From: Solobacterium sp. | GTDB lineage: Bacteria; Bacillota_I; Bacilli_A; Erysipelotrichales; Erysipelotrichaceae | Reading direction: 5' to 3' | DNA: 64,000 bases | NCBI GenBank assembly: GCA_017469355.1 | Contig: JAFUGM010000031.1 | Coordinates: 25,102 to 89,101 of the forward strand | Part shown: positions 54,584-63,745 of the stretch, piece after piece | How positions within the stretch are numbered: the stretch's first letter is position 1 | Layout of the letters: each line of letters starts with the position of its first letter | Notes under the pieces: generated by a model | The model's input: the letters and a program-made list of their open reading frames with translations, nothing else | Database searches by the model: none | Told to the model about the DNA's origin: nothing | Made by a program: the position numbers and the translations under genes

Positions 54584-56530
54584 ATGACATATTCAAAACT
54601 CTTTGAGCCGGGTGTGATTGGCGGTTTGGAGCTGAAAAACCGCATTGTAATGCCGGCAATGGGCTGTTCCTTCGCTGAAGCCAGTGGTGAAGCAGGAGCC
54701 CGGATGATCAAGTATTACACTGACCGTGCAAGAGGCGGTGCCGGACTGATCATTACTGAGATTACACGTATTGATGATGAGACTGGCGTAGGTACGCCGA
54801 ATCAGCTCAGTGTAACCAACACTCATATGGTTCCTCAGCTCAACCGCCTGGTCGAAGCAGTCCATGCGTATGACACCAAGTTATTTGTTCAGCTGCATCA
54901 TCCTGGAAACCAGACACCAAGCCGCCTGATCGGCGGAAAGCAGCCGGTTTCTGCGTCTAATGTCACATGCCGGGTCATTGGGGAAGAACCACGTGCACTT
55001 ACTACGGAAGAAGTAGAAGCACTTGTCAAGAAGTTCGTTACTGGTGCTGTCATTGCGCAGAAGGCTGGGGTTGACGGTGTTGAAATCCATGGTGCGCATG
55101 GATATCTTGTCTCTCAGTTCCTCTCTCCGTATACCAACAAACGGGAAGATAAATATGGCGGAAGCTTTGAAGGCAGAATGCGTTTTGTGACGGAAATCAT
55201 TCTTGGCATCAAGGCGTACTGTGGACCGAAGTTCCCGATCTCCGTTCGTATAAACGGAAATGACTTCCTGGAAGGCGGCATAACCAAGGAAGAAGGTATT
55301 GAAATTGCCAAATATCTTGAGAAACTTGGAATTTCCTGCCTGAATGTCAGCTGCGGTATGTATGACTCTGGTGCGACAATCATTGAGCCTTCCTACCTCC
55401 CGGAAGGATGGAAGAAAGATCTTGCGGCAGATATCCGTAAGGCGGTAAGTATTCCGGTGATTGCAGTAAATACGATTAAGCATCCGTGCTTTGCGGAGGC
55501 GCTGCTCGAAGAAGGCGTCAGTGACTTTGTGGGAATTGCCCGTGGCTTCCTCGCGGATGCGGACTGGGGTATCAAAGCTGCTAATGGAGAAGATACCTTA
55601 ATCCGTAAATGCCTTGGCTGTATGGAATGTTTCCGTATTCTCAATGATGGGTTACCGCTTGGATGTACACTGAATCCGGTACTTGGACGTGAGTTTGAGT
55701 GGGGCGAAGAGAAACTTGTGAAAAATGGTGCTGGCCGAAAAGTTGCGGTTATCGGCGGCGGCCCTGCAGGAATGCAGGCAGCGGCAGTACTTGCGAAACG
55801 TGGTTTTGCGGTAACCCTGTTTGAACAGAATGACCGTCTTGGTGGTACGGTGAATCTTGCGTCACTTCCTCCCAACAAGGGCATGTTAAAGGAATTTGTC
55901 GAGACTCAGGAAGCAGAACTGAATGCGCTTGGCGTAACAGTGAAACTCAATACTCCAGGCACACTGGAAGCAGTTCAGGCAAGCGGGGCAGAAGCAGTAT
56001 TCCTCACTGCCGGCGGCAATGCGGTAAAACCGAACCTTCCTGGTATTGAAGCTGCGGTTACCGCAGAAGATGTGCTTGCGGGCAAGGCAGAACTCAAGGG
56101 CGAGAACGTTGTCATCATCGGTGGCGGTGTTACTGGTCTAGAGACCGCAGAAACCTATGCGAACGACCATAAGGTAACTGTCGTTGAAATGCTCGATAAA
56201 GTAGGCGGAAACCTGTATCCGAGCGTTGTCATGCATCTGGCACAGGAGATCATGAAAGCCGGCGGCACAATCGCTAAGGGCAAGGCATTAGTAGAAGTGA
56301 AAGATGGCGCTGTCGTTGTAAAGGATACAAAGACAGAAGAACTCACCGAACTTCCTGCCGATACCGTTGTACTTGCGATGGGGGTTCGTTCCAACCGTGC
56401 GGATTTTGACGCATTGAAGGAAGCCTATGGCGACAACCTGATTCTTGCGGGTGACTCTGCCCGTCCTGGTCAGATTTACGATGCGCTGCATTCCGCATAT
56501 GACCGTGCCTTCGTATTTCAGGCACGATAA
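54584..56530 (+). CDS. NADH:flavin oxidoreductase with Fe-S cluster and FAD/NAD domains (FldZ/dienoyl-CoA reductase type)
   Basis: Old-yellow-enzyme-type ene-reductase. FMN-binding TIM barrel (residues 1-345): LKNRIVMPAMG, QLHHPGNQ, GVEIHGAHGYLVSQFLSPYTNKR. The 4Fe-4S ligands are in RKCLGCMECFRI and LGCTLNP (about 345-375). FAD domain: VAVIGGGPAGMQAAAVLAKRG. NAD domain: NVVIIGGGVTGLETAETYA. About 648 residues. It probably reduces C=C bonds of an enoate or dienoyl-CoA. The substrate is unknown. ATG at 54584 is chosen, preceded by GGAGG, and two further ATGs lie upstream. A terminator follows. Confidence 0.93.
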   Translation: MTYSKLFEPGVIGGLELKNRIVMPAMGCSFAEASGEAGARMIKYYTDRARGGAGLIITEITRIDDETGVGTPNQLSVTNTHMVPQLNRLVEAVHAYDTKLFVQLHHPGNQTPSRLIGGKQPVSASNVTCRVIGEEPRALTTEEVEALVKKFVTGAVIAQKAGVDGVEIHGAHGYLVSQFLSPYTNKREDKYGGSFEGRMRFVTEIILGIKAYCGPKFPISVRINGNDFLEGGITKEEGIEIAKYLEKLGISCLNVSCGMYDSGATIIEPSYLPEGWKKDLAADIRKAVSIPVIAVNTIKHPCFAEALLEEGVSDFVGIARGFLADADWGIKAANGEDTLIRKCLGCMECFRILNDGLPLGCTLNPVLGREFEWGEEKLVKNGAGRKVAVIGGGPAGMQAAAVLAKRGFAVTLFEQNDRLGGTVNLASLPPNKGMLKEFVETQEAELNALGVTVKLNTPGTLEAVQASGAEAVFLTAGGNAVKPNLPGIEAAVTAEDVLAGKAELKGENVVIIGGGVTGLETAETYANDHKVTVVEMLDKVGGNLYPSVVMHLAQEIMKAGGTIAKGKALVEVKDGAVVVKDTKTEELTELPADTVVLAMGVRSNRADFDALKEAYGDNLILAGDSARPGQIYDALHSAYDRAFVFQAR

Positions 56531-56552
56531 CACATTACCTCTGTAACAGAAG

Positions 56553-56585
56553 CTGGCACCGTGAACCGCGGTGCCAGTTTTTTTA
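56553..56585. terminator. Bidirectional terminator between the flavoprotein and merR
   Basis: Perfect 9-bp stem, CTGGCACCG (56553-56561) with CGGTGCCAG (56569-56577), around seven bases, followed by seven T. Confidence 0.85.
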
Positions 56586-57404
56586 AAAGCTTTGAAGTAC
56601 GGTAGGATCCACCAGAGAGTTCGTTTCAAAACATGCACGGATCCGGAAATGGAAGTAGGGCTGTTCATCAATCAATTGAATTCGCATCAAATAACCAGTC
56701 GTATCACTGAGAAAGGTAAGATGATTCACTTTGGCATAAGTCATCATTGGCGCAAGGTCCAGTACATTGATCTCCGTAAGATCGGAGAGAATGATGACCT
56801 GTGTGACATTGAGCCCATTAGGCACAATGACTGCCTGCTCGTCCAGTTCGTTGATCTTATGTTCGTTTAATACATAGCGATACGTTCCTACACCAGCACG
56901 TATGGGAACAATTCGATCTTCCAGAGGCCCATTGAGAATATCTTTCTCAATGAACAGCGTAGGGGTCATCATGTTATAAAGGCTCTGTAACAGAATCGGA
57001 TTCGTTTCAAATTCATAGAAATCTACTTTCTCATCAATCGACTGCATCACCCCGACACCTGCGTTTCTATGCTTTCGGGATTCTTCGATATGACGTGTTT
57101 CAAGATCGATAAATCTGCGGGCAGATTGGATTTCTGAGATCTGTCGATCCAAACGTATCCGTTCCTGTTCCAATAACTCCAACATATTTTCTTCATCATT
57201 CAATGTAAAAAACTCATGGATTCGATCCATTGATGTAAAGTTTCCGCGAAGCTTTCGTATCCATAACAGGGAGACCAGATCATTGATGGAATAAGTGTAA
57301 TAGCCGTTATCTTCTTTGGCGGGATGAAGATACCCCTGCATACGATAGGAACGAATCGTTTCCGCATTTACACCTGCCATTTTGGAAAGTTCATGGATGT
57401 GCAT
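56583..57404 (-). CDS. MerR-family regulator with a C-terminal ligand-binding-like domain
   Basis: Transcription regulator of 273 residues. N-terminal winged helix (residues 1-70): IHELSKMAGVNAETIRSYRM and the wing GYYTYSINDLVSLLWI. A coiled coil (about 85-115, ENMLELLEQERIRLDRQISE) is followed by about 155 residues that resemble GyrI-type effector domains. No metal-binding Cys cluster is present, so it is not a typical metal MerR. GAGGT precedes the ATG. It is divergent from the flavin reductase gene, with a perfect dyad in between. Confidence 0.85.
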   Translation of the reverse strand: MHIHELSKMAGVNAETIRSYRMQGYLHPAKEDNGYYTYSINDLVSLLWIRKLRGNFTSMDRIHEFFTLNDEENMLELLEQERIRLDRQISEIQSARRFIDLETRHIEESRKHRNAGVGVMQSIDEKVDFYEFETNPILLQSLYNMMTPTLFIEKDILNGPLEDRIVPIRAGVGTYRYVLNEHKINELDEQAVIVPNGLNVTQVIILSDLTEINVLDLAPMMTYAKVNHLTFLSDTTGYLMRIQLIDEQPYFHFRIRACFETNSLVDPTVLQSF

Positions 57405-57422
57405 TCTGTACCTCTATTATTC

Positions 57423-57453
57423 TTGACCCTGTATATTATACAGGGTTTATTCT
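57423..57453 (+). promoter_or_regulatory. MerR-type promoter with 21-bp operator dyad in a 19-bp spacer
   Basis: TTGACC (57423-57428), a 19-base spacer and TATTCT (57448-57453). A perfect 10-bp inverted repeat with a one-base centre (57426-57446) fills the spacer. This is the geometry of MerR-activated promoters. In the other direction a TATAAT for the merR gene lies inside the dyad, so merR is probably autorepressed. Confidence 0.75.
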
Positions 57454-57485
57454 TTTTTTACTTTGAGAGAGGAGAAAGAGAATTA

Positions 57486-60050
57486 ATGAAACGCAACAGT
57501 ATTGCAATGGCCGGTGTCTTTGGACTGGCCGCGGTGCTGGGTCTTGCGAATTGTGCTCCAGCCGACAGCGGTACGCCCGCAGCGGAAGGAGAGGGGATTT
57601 TTACTCCGGGCACATATACAGGATCAGCGCCAGGATAAAACGGTGATGTTACGGTGGAAGTCGTTCTTTCCTCCGATGCCATTACCGCAGTAACCGTCAC
57701 AGATCATCAGGAGACTCCTGGAATCTGTGAGCCTGCGATTGAATCCGTTCCGCAGGAAATTGTCGACAGTCAGTCGGTAAAGGTAGACACCGTATCCGGT
57801 GCCACCGTTACTTCACAGGCAATTATTGAAGCAGCTTCCGCTGCTCTGCAGTCGGCCGGAGTCGATCCGGATTCCCTGACCGGCACTGCATCAAGCGAAA
57901 GTGCTTCTGATGCGATTGCCTTTAAGGCAGGAACCTATACCGGAGAAAGCTCTGGTTATAACGGACCGTTTGCGGTAGAAGTTACCTTCAGTGATGATGC
58001 GGTAACCTCTGTAGAAGTAACCAGTTCCGTCGAAACTGATCATGTCGGTACACCGGCAATCGATATCCTGATTCCGGAAATTCTTGAATGCAATGGGGCA
58101 GGGGTTGATGTGGTTTCAGGCGCGACCTTTACTTCCCTTGCGGTTAAGAATGCGGTAATCAATGCGGCAGAACAGGCTGCAGTAAGCGGATTAGATACCT
58201 TTAAGAAGAATAAGGTAGAACATACGGCTCAGGCTCCGATTGAGGAAACCTATGATGTGGTTGTCGTCGGTGCAGGCGGTGCCGGTATGGCCGCAGCTGC
58301 TCAGGCTGCACAGGATGGAAATACCGTACTTGTGATTGAAGAAAACGCCGAGATCGGTGGTAACACACTGGTATCGGGTGGTCAGTATCAGAGTGTCATG
58401 AAGTACCTGGTATGGGATCCATCTGATCCAAATGCGACAACTGGTGTCGGCTATGATGGCAATACCTATAACAAAGTCACTGAAAACATTAATACACTGA
58501 ATGAACTCCGCATTATTGAGAATTGGTCAGAAGAACCGTTTGATGAAGATTACTACAAAGATCATGAATTCGTCGCTGGTGACATTGATGAACTTTCCAA
58601 ACATGGTGTTCATGAAGAATACCTTCAGACACTCAAGGATCTGAAGGCGGAGATCAAAGAATATCTCGCATGGGCTGATCAGCAGATTGCGGCGGGCAAG
58701 AACGAAGTTACACTGTTCTCCACCCTGAACCTGCATATCTTCCAGACATACTATGGCGGACTTCGCCCGACGGCAGATATGTCAGAATGGATGTATGGTG
58801 ACTACGATCTGGTATCCCAGTTCATCACCGATGGGCAGGATCTCAAGCCATGGCTGGAAGAGCAGGGTGCCAAGTTTATCGAAGATACACAGCCGACACT
58901 GATCGGTGCGCTCTGGTATCGTGAAAATGAATTCGCTGGGGCAGAAATCGATGGCGTAGAGTATCCGGGAAGATGGGGAACCTACTTCATGGCTCCATAC
59001 AACACCTTAACGAAGACCAGTTCCACCGCTTCTGACAATAAGGTTCTCTTACGTACTAAGGCAGAAAACCTGATTGTGGAAGATGGCAGAGTTACCGGCG
59101 TTACCGGAACACAGTATGACGGAACTCCGGTTACCGCTCACGCAACCAAGGGTGTCATTCTTACCACCGGTGGCTTTGCGGCAAACATTGATGAAGTCAT
59201 TGATTACAACGAATACTGGTCTTCTGAATATCTGACAAAGCAGACCAAGACCACAAACCGTTCCTCCCTGGTTGGTGATGGAATTGAAATGGGTCAGGAA
59301 GCTGGTGCGGATGTGACTGGAATGAACTTCACTCAGCTAATGCCGATCTCCTGGGTTGATAACGGAAACCTGGCATTCGGTGCTGGTAACTATGCGGTAT
59401 GGATCAATCCGACAACCGGAAAACGTTTCGTTGATGAAACATCGGAACGTGACGTTCTGTCGCTTGCGGAATTCCGCAATGGCATGGAAGTTAACGGCAC
59501 AAAGGGTGTCTTCGTAGAAATCTACAACAAGGAACAGGCATTACCTGCACCTACCCAGCTTGGGGATGAAGATTATGACGGCAGATACTATACCGTTACC
59601 ATTGATCAGCTTGGTGACCTGTTCAAGGAACTTGGCGTAGAAGCAGATCCTGCAGTTGTACGCAATACAATTGAAGAATATGATGCGGCTGTCATTGCAG
59701 GTGCAGATATCAATGATTATCCGGATGTCAAAAAGACCAATGCGAATCGTACCGTTGGTAACTGCGATAAAGATGACAATGGCAACTATATCGCTGATAC
59801 CTATGTGCTGGATGGTGTACCTCTCAGAGTCCGTCTGATGGCTCCGTCCACACACCACACCATGGGTGGTCTCAAGGTGGATGTTGATCGTCATGTCCTG
59901 GATACGAATGGTGAAGTGATCCCTGGCCTTTATGCGGCAGGTGAAGTCACCGGTGGTATTCATGGCGGTAACCGTCTTGGTGGAAATGCGATCGTAGAGA
60001 TTTTTGTCAGCGGACGTACCGCCGCAAAGGCAGTCACTGCAGATAACTGA
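57486..60050 (+). pseudogene. Secreted FMN/FAD reductase (flavocytochrome-c-like), interrupted by one in-frame TAA
   Basis: A signal peptide with a possible lipobox (GLANC) is followed by a first FMN-binding domain (about 44-118). A second follows (155-235). The FAD-dependent fumarate-reductase-like domain (from about 254) has DVVVVGAGGAGMAAAAQAAQ and GGIHGGNRLGGNA. Both FMN domains carry the ApbE flavinylation motif (VSGATVTS, VSGATFTS). A TAA at 57636-57638 interrupts the first FMN domain in GSAPG-stop-NGD, where the second domain has GYNG. One base change (TAT to TAA) explains it. The remaining ORF from 57654 (GTG) keeps the second FMN domain and FAD domain but loses the signal peptide. 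The substrate is unknown. Confidence 0.85.
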
Positions 60051-60075
60051 GAATTCTGTTATCTTATTCCTTCTG

Positions 60076-60116
60076 AAAGTACATGTGTTCTGATGAATGC
60101 ATGTACTTTTCATTTA
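60076..60116 (+). terminator. Hairpin after the flavin reductase
   Basis: AAAGTACATG (60076-60085) pairs with CATGTACTTT (60100-60109), followed by a weak T-rich stretch. Confidence 0.6.
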
Positions 60117-60162
60117 TACTGACTGCAAGTATGATCGTGAGTGTCAAATGCAGAGGAGTAGT

Positions 60163-60642
60163 ATGAGTGAATTCAGGTTTCGAACTGCAGTCAAAGAGGA
60201 TTGCGCATTGATTCTTTCCTTTATACGGGAACTTGCGGAATATGAACATATGAGCGATGAGGTAATCGCAACGAAAGAGTTATTACAGGAATGGATATTT
60301 GATAAGAAGAAGGCAGAAGTTCTCTTTGTGTTGGAAGGGGAGAAGGAAGTCGGATTTGCGTTATTCTTCCATAACTTTTCCACCTTTTTGGGACGAGCCG
60401 GAATCTATCTGGAAGATCTGTTTGTGCTTCCGGAGTATCGCGGAAAAGGTTATGGGAAAGCCCTGCTGAAACAGCTGACACATATCGCTGTAGAACGTGG
60501 GTGTGGACGGCTGGAATGGTGGTGTCTTGACTGGAATACATCCAGTATTGGTTTTTATCAATCGCTTGGGGCAATTGCGATGGATGAATGGACAACCTAT
60601 CGTATTACAGGAGATACATTAAAGGCGCTGGCGGAAGAATAA
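60163..60642 (+). CDS. GNAT family N-acetyltransferase
   Basis: A 159-residue acetyltransferase. It begins FRFRTAVKEDCALILSFIRE, and the acetyl-CoA loop is LYLEDLFVLPEYRGKGYGKA (R-x-x-G-x-G). It ends LEWWCLDWNTSSIGFYQSLG. The overall pattern is that of spermine/spermidine and other small-molecule acetyltransferases (EYEHMSDEV and VEDLF-like residues), but the substrate is not certain. GAGGAG precedes the ATG at 60163. The TauE-fusion gene follows after 30 bases. Confidence 0.88.
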   Translation: MSEFRFRTAVKEDCALILSFIRELAEYEHMSDEVIATKELLQEWIFDKKKAEVLFVLEGEKEVGFALFFHNFSTFLGRAGIYLEDLFVLPEYRGKGYGKALLKQLTHIAVERGCGRLEWWCLDWNTSSIGFYQSLGAIAMDEWTTYRITGDTLKALAEE

Positions 60643-60672
60643 AGCTGTTCAGATCAGAAAGGAGGAGAAGTG

Positions 60673-62181
60673 ATGGAATGGTTCTGGATCATTCTTGCGG
60701 CATTGGGTGCCGGCATCGGCACAGGGCTTGCGGGGCTTTCGGCTGCGACCGTCATGGTTCCGATTCTGATTGTTTTGTGTCCATCGTTTTCTTCTGAGAC
60801 CGGAGCTTATCAGGCAACCGCAATTGCGCTTGCGTCGGATATTCTTGGTTCAGCCGTAACGGCTTATACCTATGCAAAACATAAGAACATTGATCTGAAG
60901 CGCGGCTGGATCATGTTTGTATGTATCGTAGTAATGTGTACAATTGGCAGTTATGCGGCATTTCGTGCGGGGAATGTCGTTCTCGGCACATTCACGCTAT
61001 TTCTGACCTTCTTCATTGGTATTCGCTTTCTAATCAAACCGGATACAACGCGTAATGATACATCAACTACAGGGGAACCTCTGGACTGGAAGGGGATAGC
61101 CATCTCATTATTCTTCGGACTTACAATCGGCTTTGGGACTGGGTTTGTAGGAACCGGTGGAGGAATGATGATGTTAGTGGTATTTACCGTCTTCCTTGGC
61201 ATGGATGTCAAGTCAGCCGTAGGAACAAGTACATTCATCATGACTTTTACCGCACTCATCGCTTCGATCAGTCATATCCTCATACACCCAGCTATTCTGT
61301 TGGAAAGATGGAATGTCATGTTAGTGAGCATTGTCATCGCAACGGCAGCTTCGCTGTTCTCCGCACGATTTGCCAATCGTGTCGATAACAGAACTGTCGG
61401 GCTGGTGACAGGCGGAGTATTAACTGTTTTAGGCGGGGCGATGTTATTGTTGAACTTTCGCCAGCAGCTTCTGGCAATACCTTATGCGGCAGACATCTTT
61501 GTCTGCCTGAGAACATTGATTCTGTTGCTGGTGCCTTGTGTGTTACTTCTCATCCCGTTACGGTTCCTTACTTCAATTCCTTCCTTTGTGTTTCGGAAAC
61601 TGTTACATCTTGTGGCGGTGGGCTGTTTTGTGGTGATGTTGATTTACGCCAATAACTGGCAGTCTGCCGCGATTACCAGTCTCGTTATTGCGATTGTGAT
61701 TTATCCAGTTCTTCATCTGCTGGAACAAGAACATTGGTATGCGAAGTTCTTTGTGCAGAAGTCGAAGGGGGAAGTGATACGGAGTCTTCTGATGGTATTT
61801 CTCATGTTTGCCGGTGTCATTGTTGTCGCATGGGGTTATTTCAATCAGCCGGATATCGCCGCATATGCCATTCTCATGTGGGGTATTGGAGATGCGGCGG
61901 CCGCTTTGATTGGAGTTCCATTTGGAAAACATAAGATTATGTTGTCTCCAATCAATGGAAAAAAGTCCTATGAGGGTTCCATAGCGATGTTTATCGGATC
62001 ATTTCTAGCTGGTATGACTCTTACACTGCTTATCCATTGCCAACTGTCATTATCTTCATTTGTATCATTATTGATTGCGGGAATTGCGGGCACAATTACA
62101 GAGTTGTTTTCTCCCAGTGAATGGGATACTGTTACGGTTCCTGCTGTATTATTGGTGATCTTGTTACTTCTGAAGGTATAA
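60673..62181 (+). CDS. TauE/SafE permease fused to a dolichol/phytol kinase-like domain
   Basis: The N-terminal half (residues 1-255) is a TauE/SafE-type transporter with repeats beginning GAGIGTGLAGLSAATVMVPI and GFGTGFVGTGGGMMMLVVFT. The C-terminal half (about 270-503) has a membrane fold with the CTP-dependent polyprenol kinase/phosphatidate cytidylyltransferase pattern: FRKLLHLVAVGC, WGIGDAAAALIGVPFGKHK, NGKKSYEGSIAMFIGSF and ITELFSPSEWDTVTVP. About 502 residues. GGAGGAGAAGTG precedes the ATG at 60673, and a GTG three bases upstream is an alternative. A fusion of an anion exporter with a lipid kinase is unusual. Confidence 0.8.
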   Translation: MEWFWIILAALGAGIGTGLAGLSAATVMVPILIVLCPSFSSETGAYQATAIALASDILGSAVTAYTYAKHKNIDLKRGWIMFVCIVVMCTIGSYAAFRAGNVVLGTFTLFLTFFIGIRFLIKPDTTRNDTSTTGEPLDWKGIAISLFFGLTIGFGTGFVGTGGGMMMLVVFTVFLGMDVKSAVGTSTFIMTFTALIASISHILIHPAILLERWNVMLVSIVIATAASLFSARFANRVDNRTVGLVTGGVLTVLGGAMLLLNFRQQLLAIPYAADIFVCLRTLILLLVPCVLLLIPLRFLTSIPSFVFRKLLHLVAVGCFVVMLIYANNWQSAAITSLVIAIVIYPVLHLLEQEHWYAKFFVQKSKGEVIRSLLMVFLMFAGVIVVAWGYFNQPDIAAYAILMWGIGDAAAALIGVPFGKHKIMLSPINGKKSYEGSIAMFIGSFLAGMTLTLLIHCQLSLSSFVSLLIAGIAGTITELFSPSEWDTVTVPAVLLVILLLLKV

Positions 62182-62359
62182 AACATCGCTGGAAGGGCAG
62201 AAACAGGGCCTAATACCAGAAGAATTCATGAACTTGAAATGGGTTCCATCCTCTTTAAAACTGAAGAAAACAGGCTTGAAATGACCGCAATCAGGAAGAA
62301 GGTGCGTTATCGAAGGCTTATAATGTAGCAGGAAGAAGTCATTGAATTGGAGTGAATAT

Positions 62360-62875
62360 ATGTCATTGAGTAGAACACAAATAACGCATCAATATATTCT
62401 TCCATTGGTGACTGGTTTTCTGCTTTTGAGCGGATGCGGATCAGTGGCATCTAATCAGTCTTCAGAAACTTCCAATGAAAATGAAGATGCATTGCTAATA
62501 GTGAGCGAAGATGAGCTTTTAGAAACGGAAGAGGCGAATATGAATCTTTATATCGGTGATACCAAAGTTCCCGTAACATGGCAAGAGAATAAATCTATGG
62601 AAGAACTTAAAGAAAGTCTTCCATTAACAATACAGATGTCTATGTATGGTGGGTTTGAGCAGGTAGGGCCGATCGGCAAACAAATCAATTCCAACGACGA
62701 ATGGATTACTACAGACAGTGGTGATATTGTGCTGTATGCCAGTAATCAGATTGTGATTTTCTATGGGTCTAATTCCTGGGACTATACACGGTTGGGACAT
62801 GTGAATCTTGTACAGGAAGAATTGACCGACTTGTTAAGCAACGGAGATGTGACAATCACTATTTCATTGGATTGA
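62360..62875 (+). CDS. Lipoprotein with cyclophilin-like domain
   Basis: A signal peptide with lipobox LLSGC is followed by a Ser/Asn/Glu-rich linker (to about residue 60) and a cyclophilin-like domain. That domain has the pattern NLYIGDTKVPVTW, LPLTIQMSMYGGFEQVG, SGDIVLYASNQIVIFYGSN, YTRLGHVN and a C-terminal GDVTITISLD, as in the Cyclophil_like2 family. Peptidyl-prolyl isomerase activity is not shown. About 171 residues. GGAG precedes the ATG at 62360. A TATAAT lies about 40 bases upstream. Confidence 0.78.
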   Translation: MSLSRTQITHQYILPLVTGFLLLSGCGSVASNQSSETSNENEDALLIVSEDELLETEEANMNLYIGDTKVPVTWQENKSMEELKESLPLTIQMSMYGGFEQVGPIGKQINSNDEWITTDSGDIVLYASNQIVIFYGSNSWDYTRLGHVNLVQEELTDLLSNGDVTITISLD

Positions 62876-63715
62876 TTCTTTTACGTCAAAGCGAAATATG
62901 ACCTTTTTTAAAAAGACTGCCCTTCGTTCGAAAGAGGGGATAGATTAGAAGATAGTCCTCCTCATCTATTGTTATCATCTTAAATAAGCTTCAAATAAGG
63001 AAAGAATTTGATCTGTAGTTTCAATAGCTTAGTTTGAATCATTAATTATCTTTATTTCGCTTGCATGCAGATCTGTGAAAAGATCGTGAAAAGTTTGATT
63101 CAAATAAATATCGCATAACATACATTATGCGAAGTATTGTATAAATCTTGTCTTACAGGTCGTTTTTGATATATCAACATAATTTTGTGCTAAATGCCCG
63201 TCAGCGTTAGACTCGGATAATAAACAGATATGAAACTTATATATTGTTTGCATCATTAGTTTATAAGATGGTTCTTTTGATTGATATGATTGCTGTTTCA
63301 GAAAATTATATTTATCAGCTTCTCGCATAAGAACTTACAGCTTATCAAATAACTCTTAGTTTGCACTACAGCTGTGTTCTGAGGCGCTCTGAGACAATTT
63401 CAGGTGGACAATTGCCTTCTGATGGAACTCTCGAATCGTCTCAGCGAGTCTCTGATTTCCAGGTTCTTATAAGTATTGTCCTGAACTCGTTCGATTTATG
63501 GATTTTAAGTTTATTTAACGATTATTGATTGATGGGAATTTGCTGCTGGGAATTGCAGATATTCACAGTTCAAATCCAGCGGATTAAATGGCAAATGATA
63601 CTATCTGCTAAGTCATTTCTTGTTAACCGATATTCTTTTGCTGTGTAGTTTAGTCATATTCATATGATTAAACATAGAGTTTGCTGCCCTGCTTGAATTT
63701 CATCTTGTGAAAAAT
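62876..63715. other. AT-rich region without recognised genes
   Basis: About 840 bases with AT content clearly above the window average. No ORF of convincing composition or with a family match is present. Only short fragments, such as a minus-strand 67-codon frame at 63125-63328, are seen. An 8-bp inverted repeat lies at 63111-63132 (TCGCATAA with TTATGCGA). It may hold decayed genes or a regulatory RNA; nothing definite is seen. Confidence 0.6.
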
Positions 63716-63717
63716 TC

Positions 63718-63745
63718 ACAAAAAAGAGTGATCTCTCACTCTTTT
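63718..63745 (-). terminator. Terminator of the minus-strand gene at the right edge
   Basis: AAAAGAGTGA (63722-63731) and TCACTCTTTT (63736-63745) form a 10-bp stem around TCTC, with a T-run on the minus strand. It overlaps the stop codon. Confidence 0.8.

Noticed and set aside
63125..63328. A 67-codon minus-strand frame in the AT-rich region
   Set aside because: No ribosome binding site, no family resemblance, and codon use unlike the neighbours. Probably chance or a remnant.
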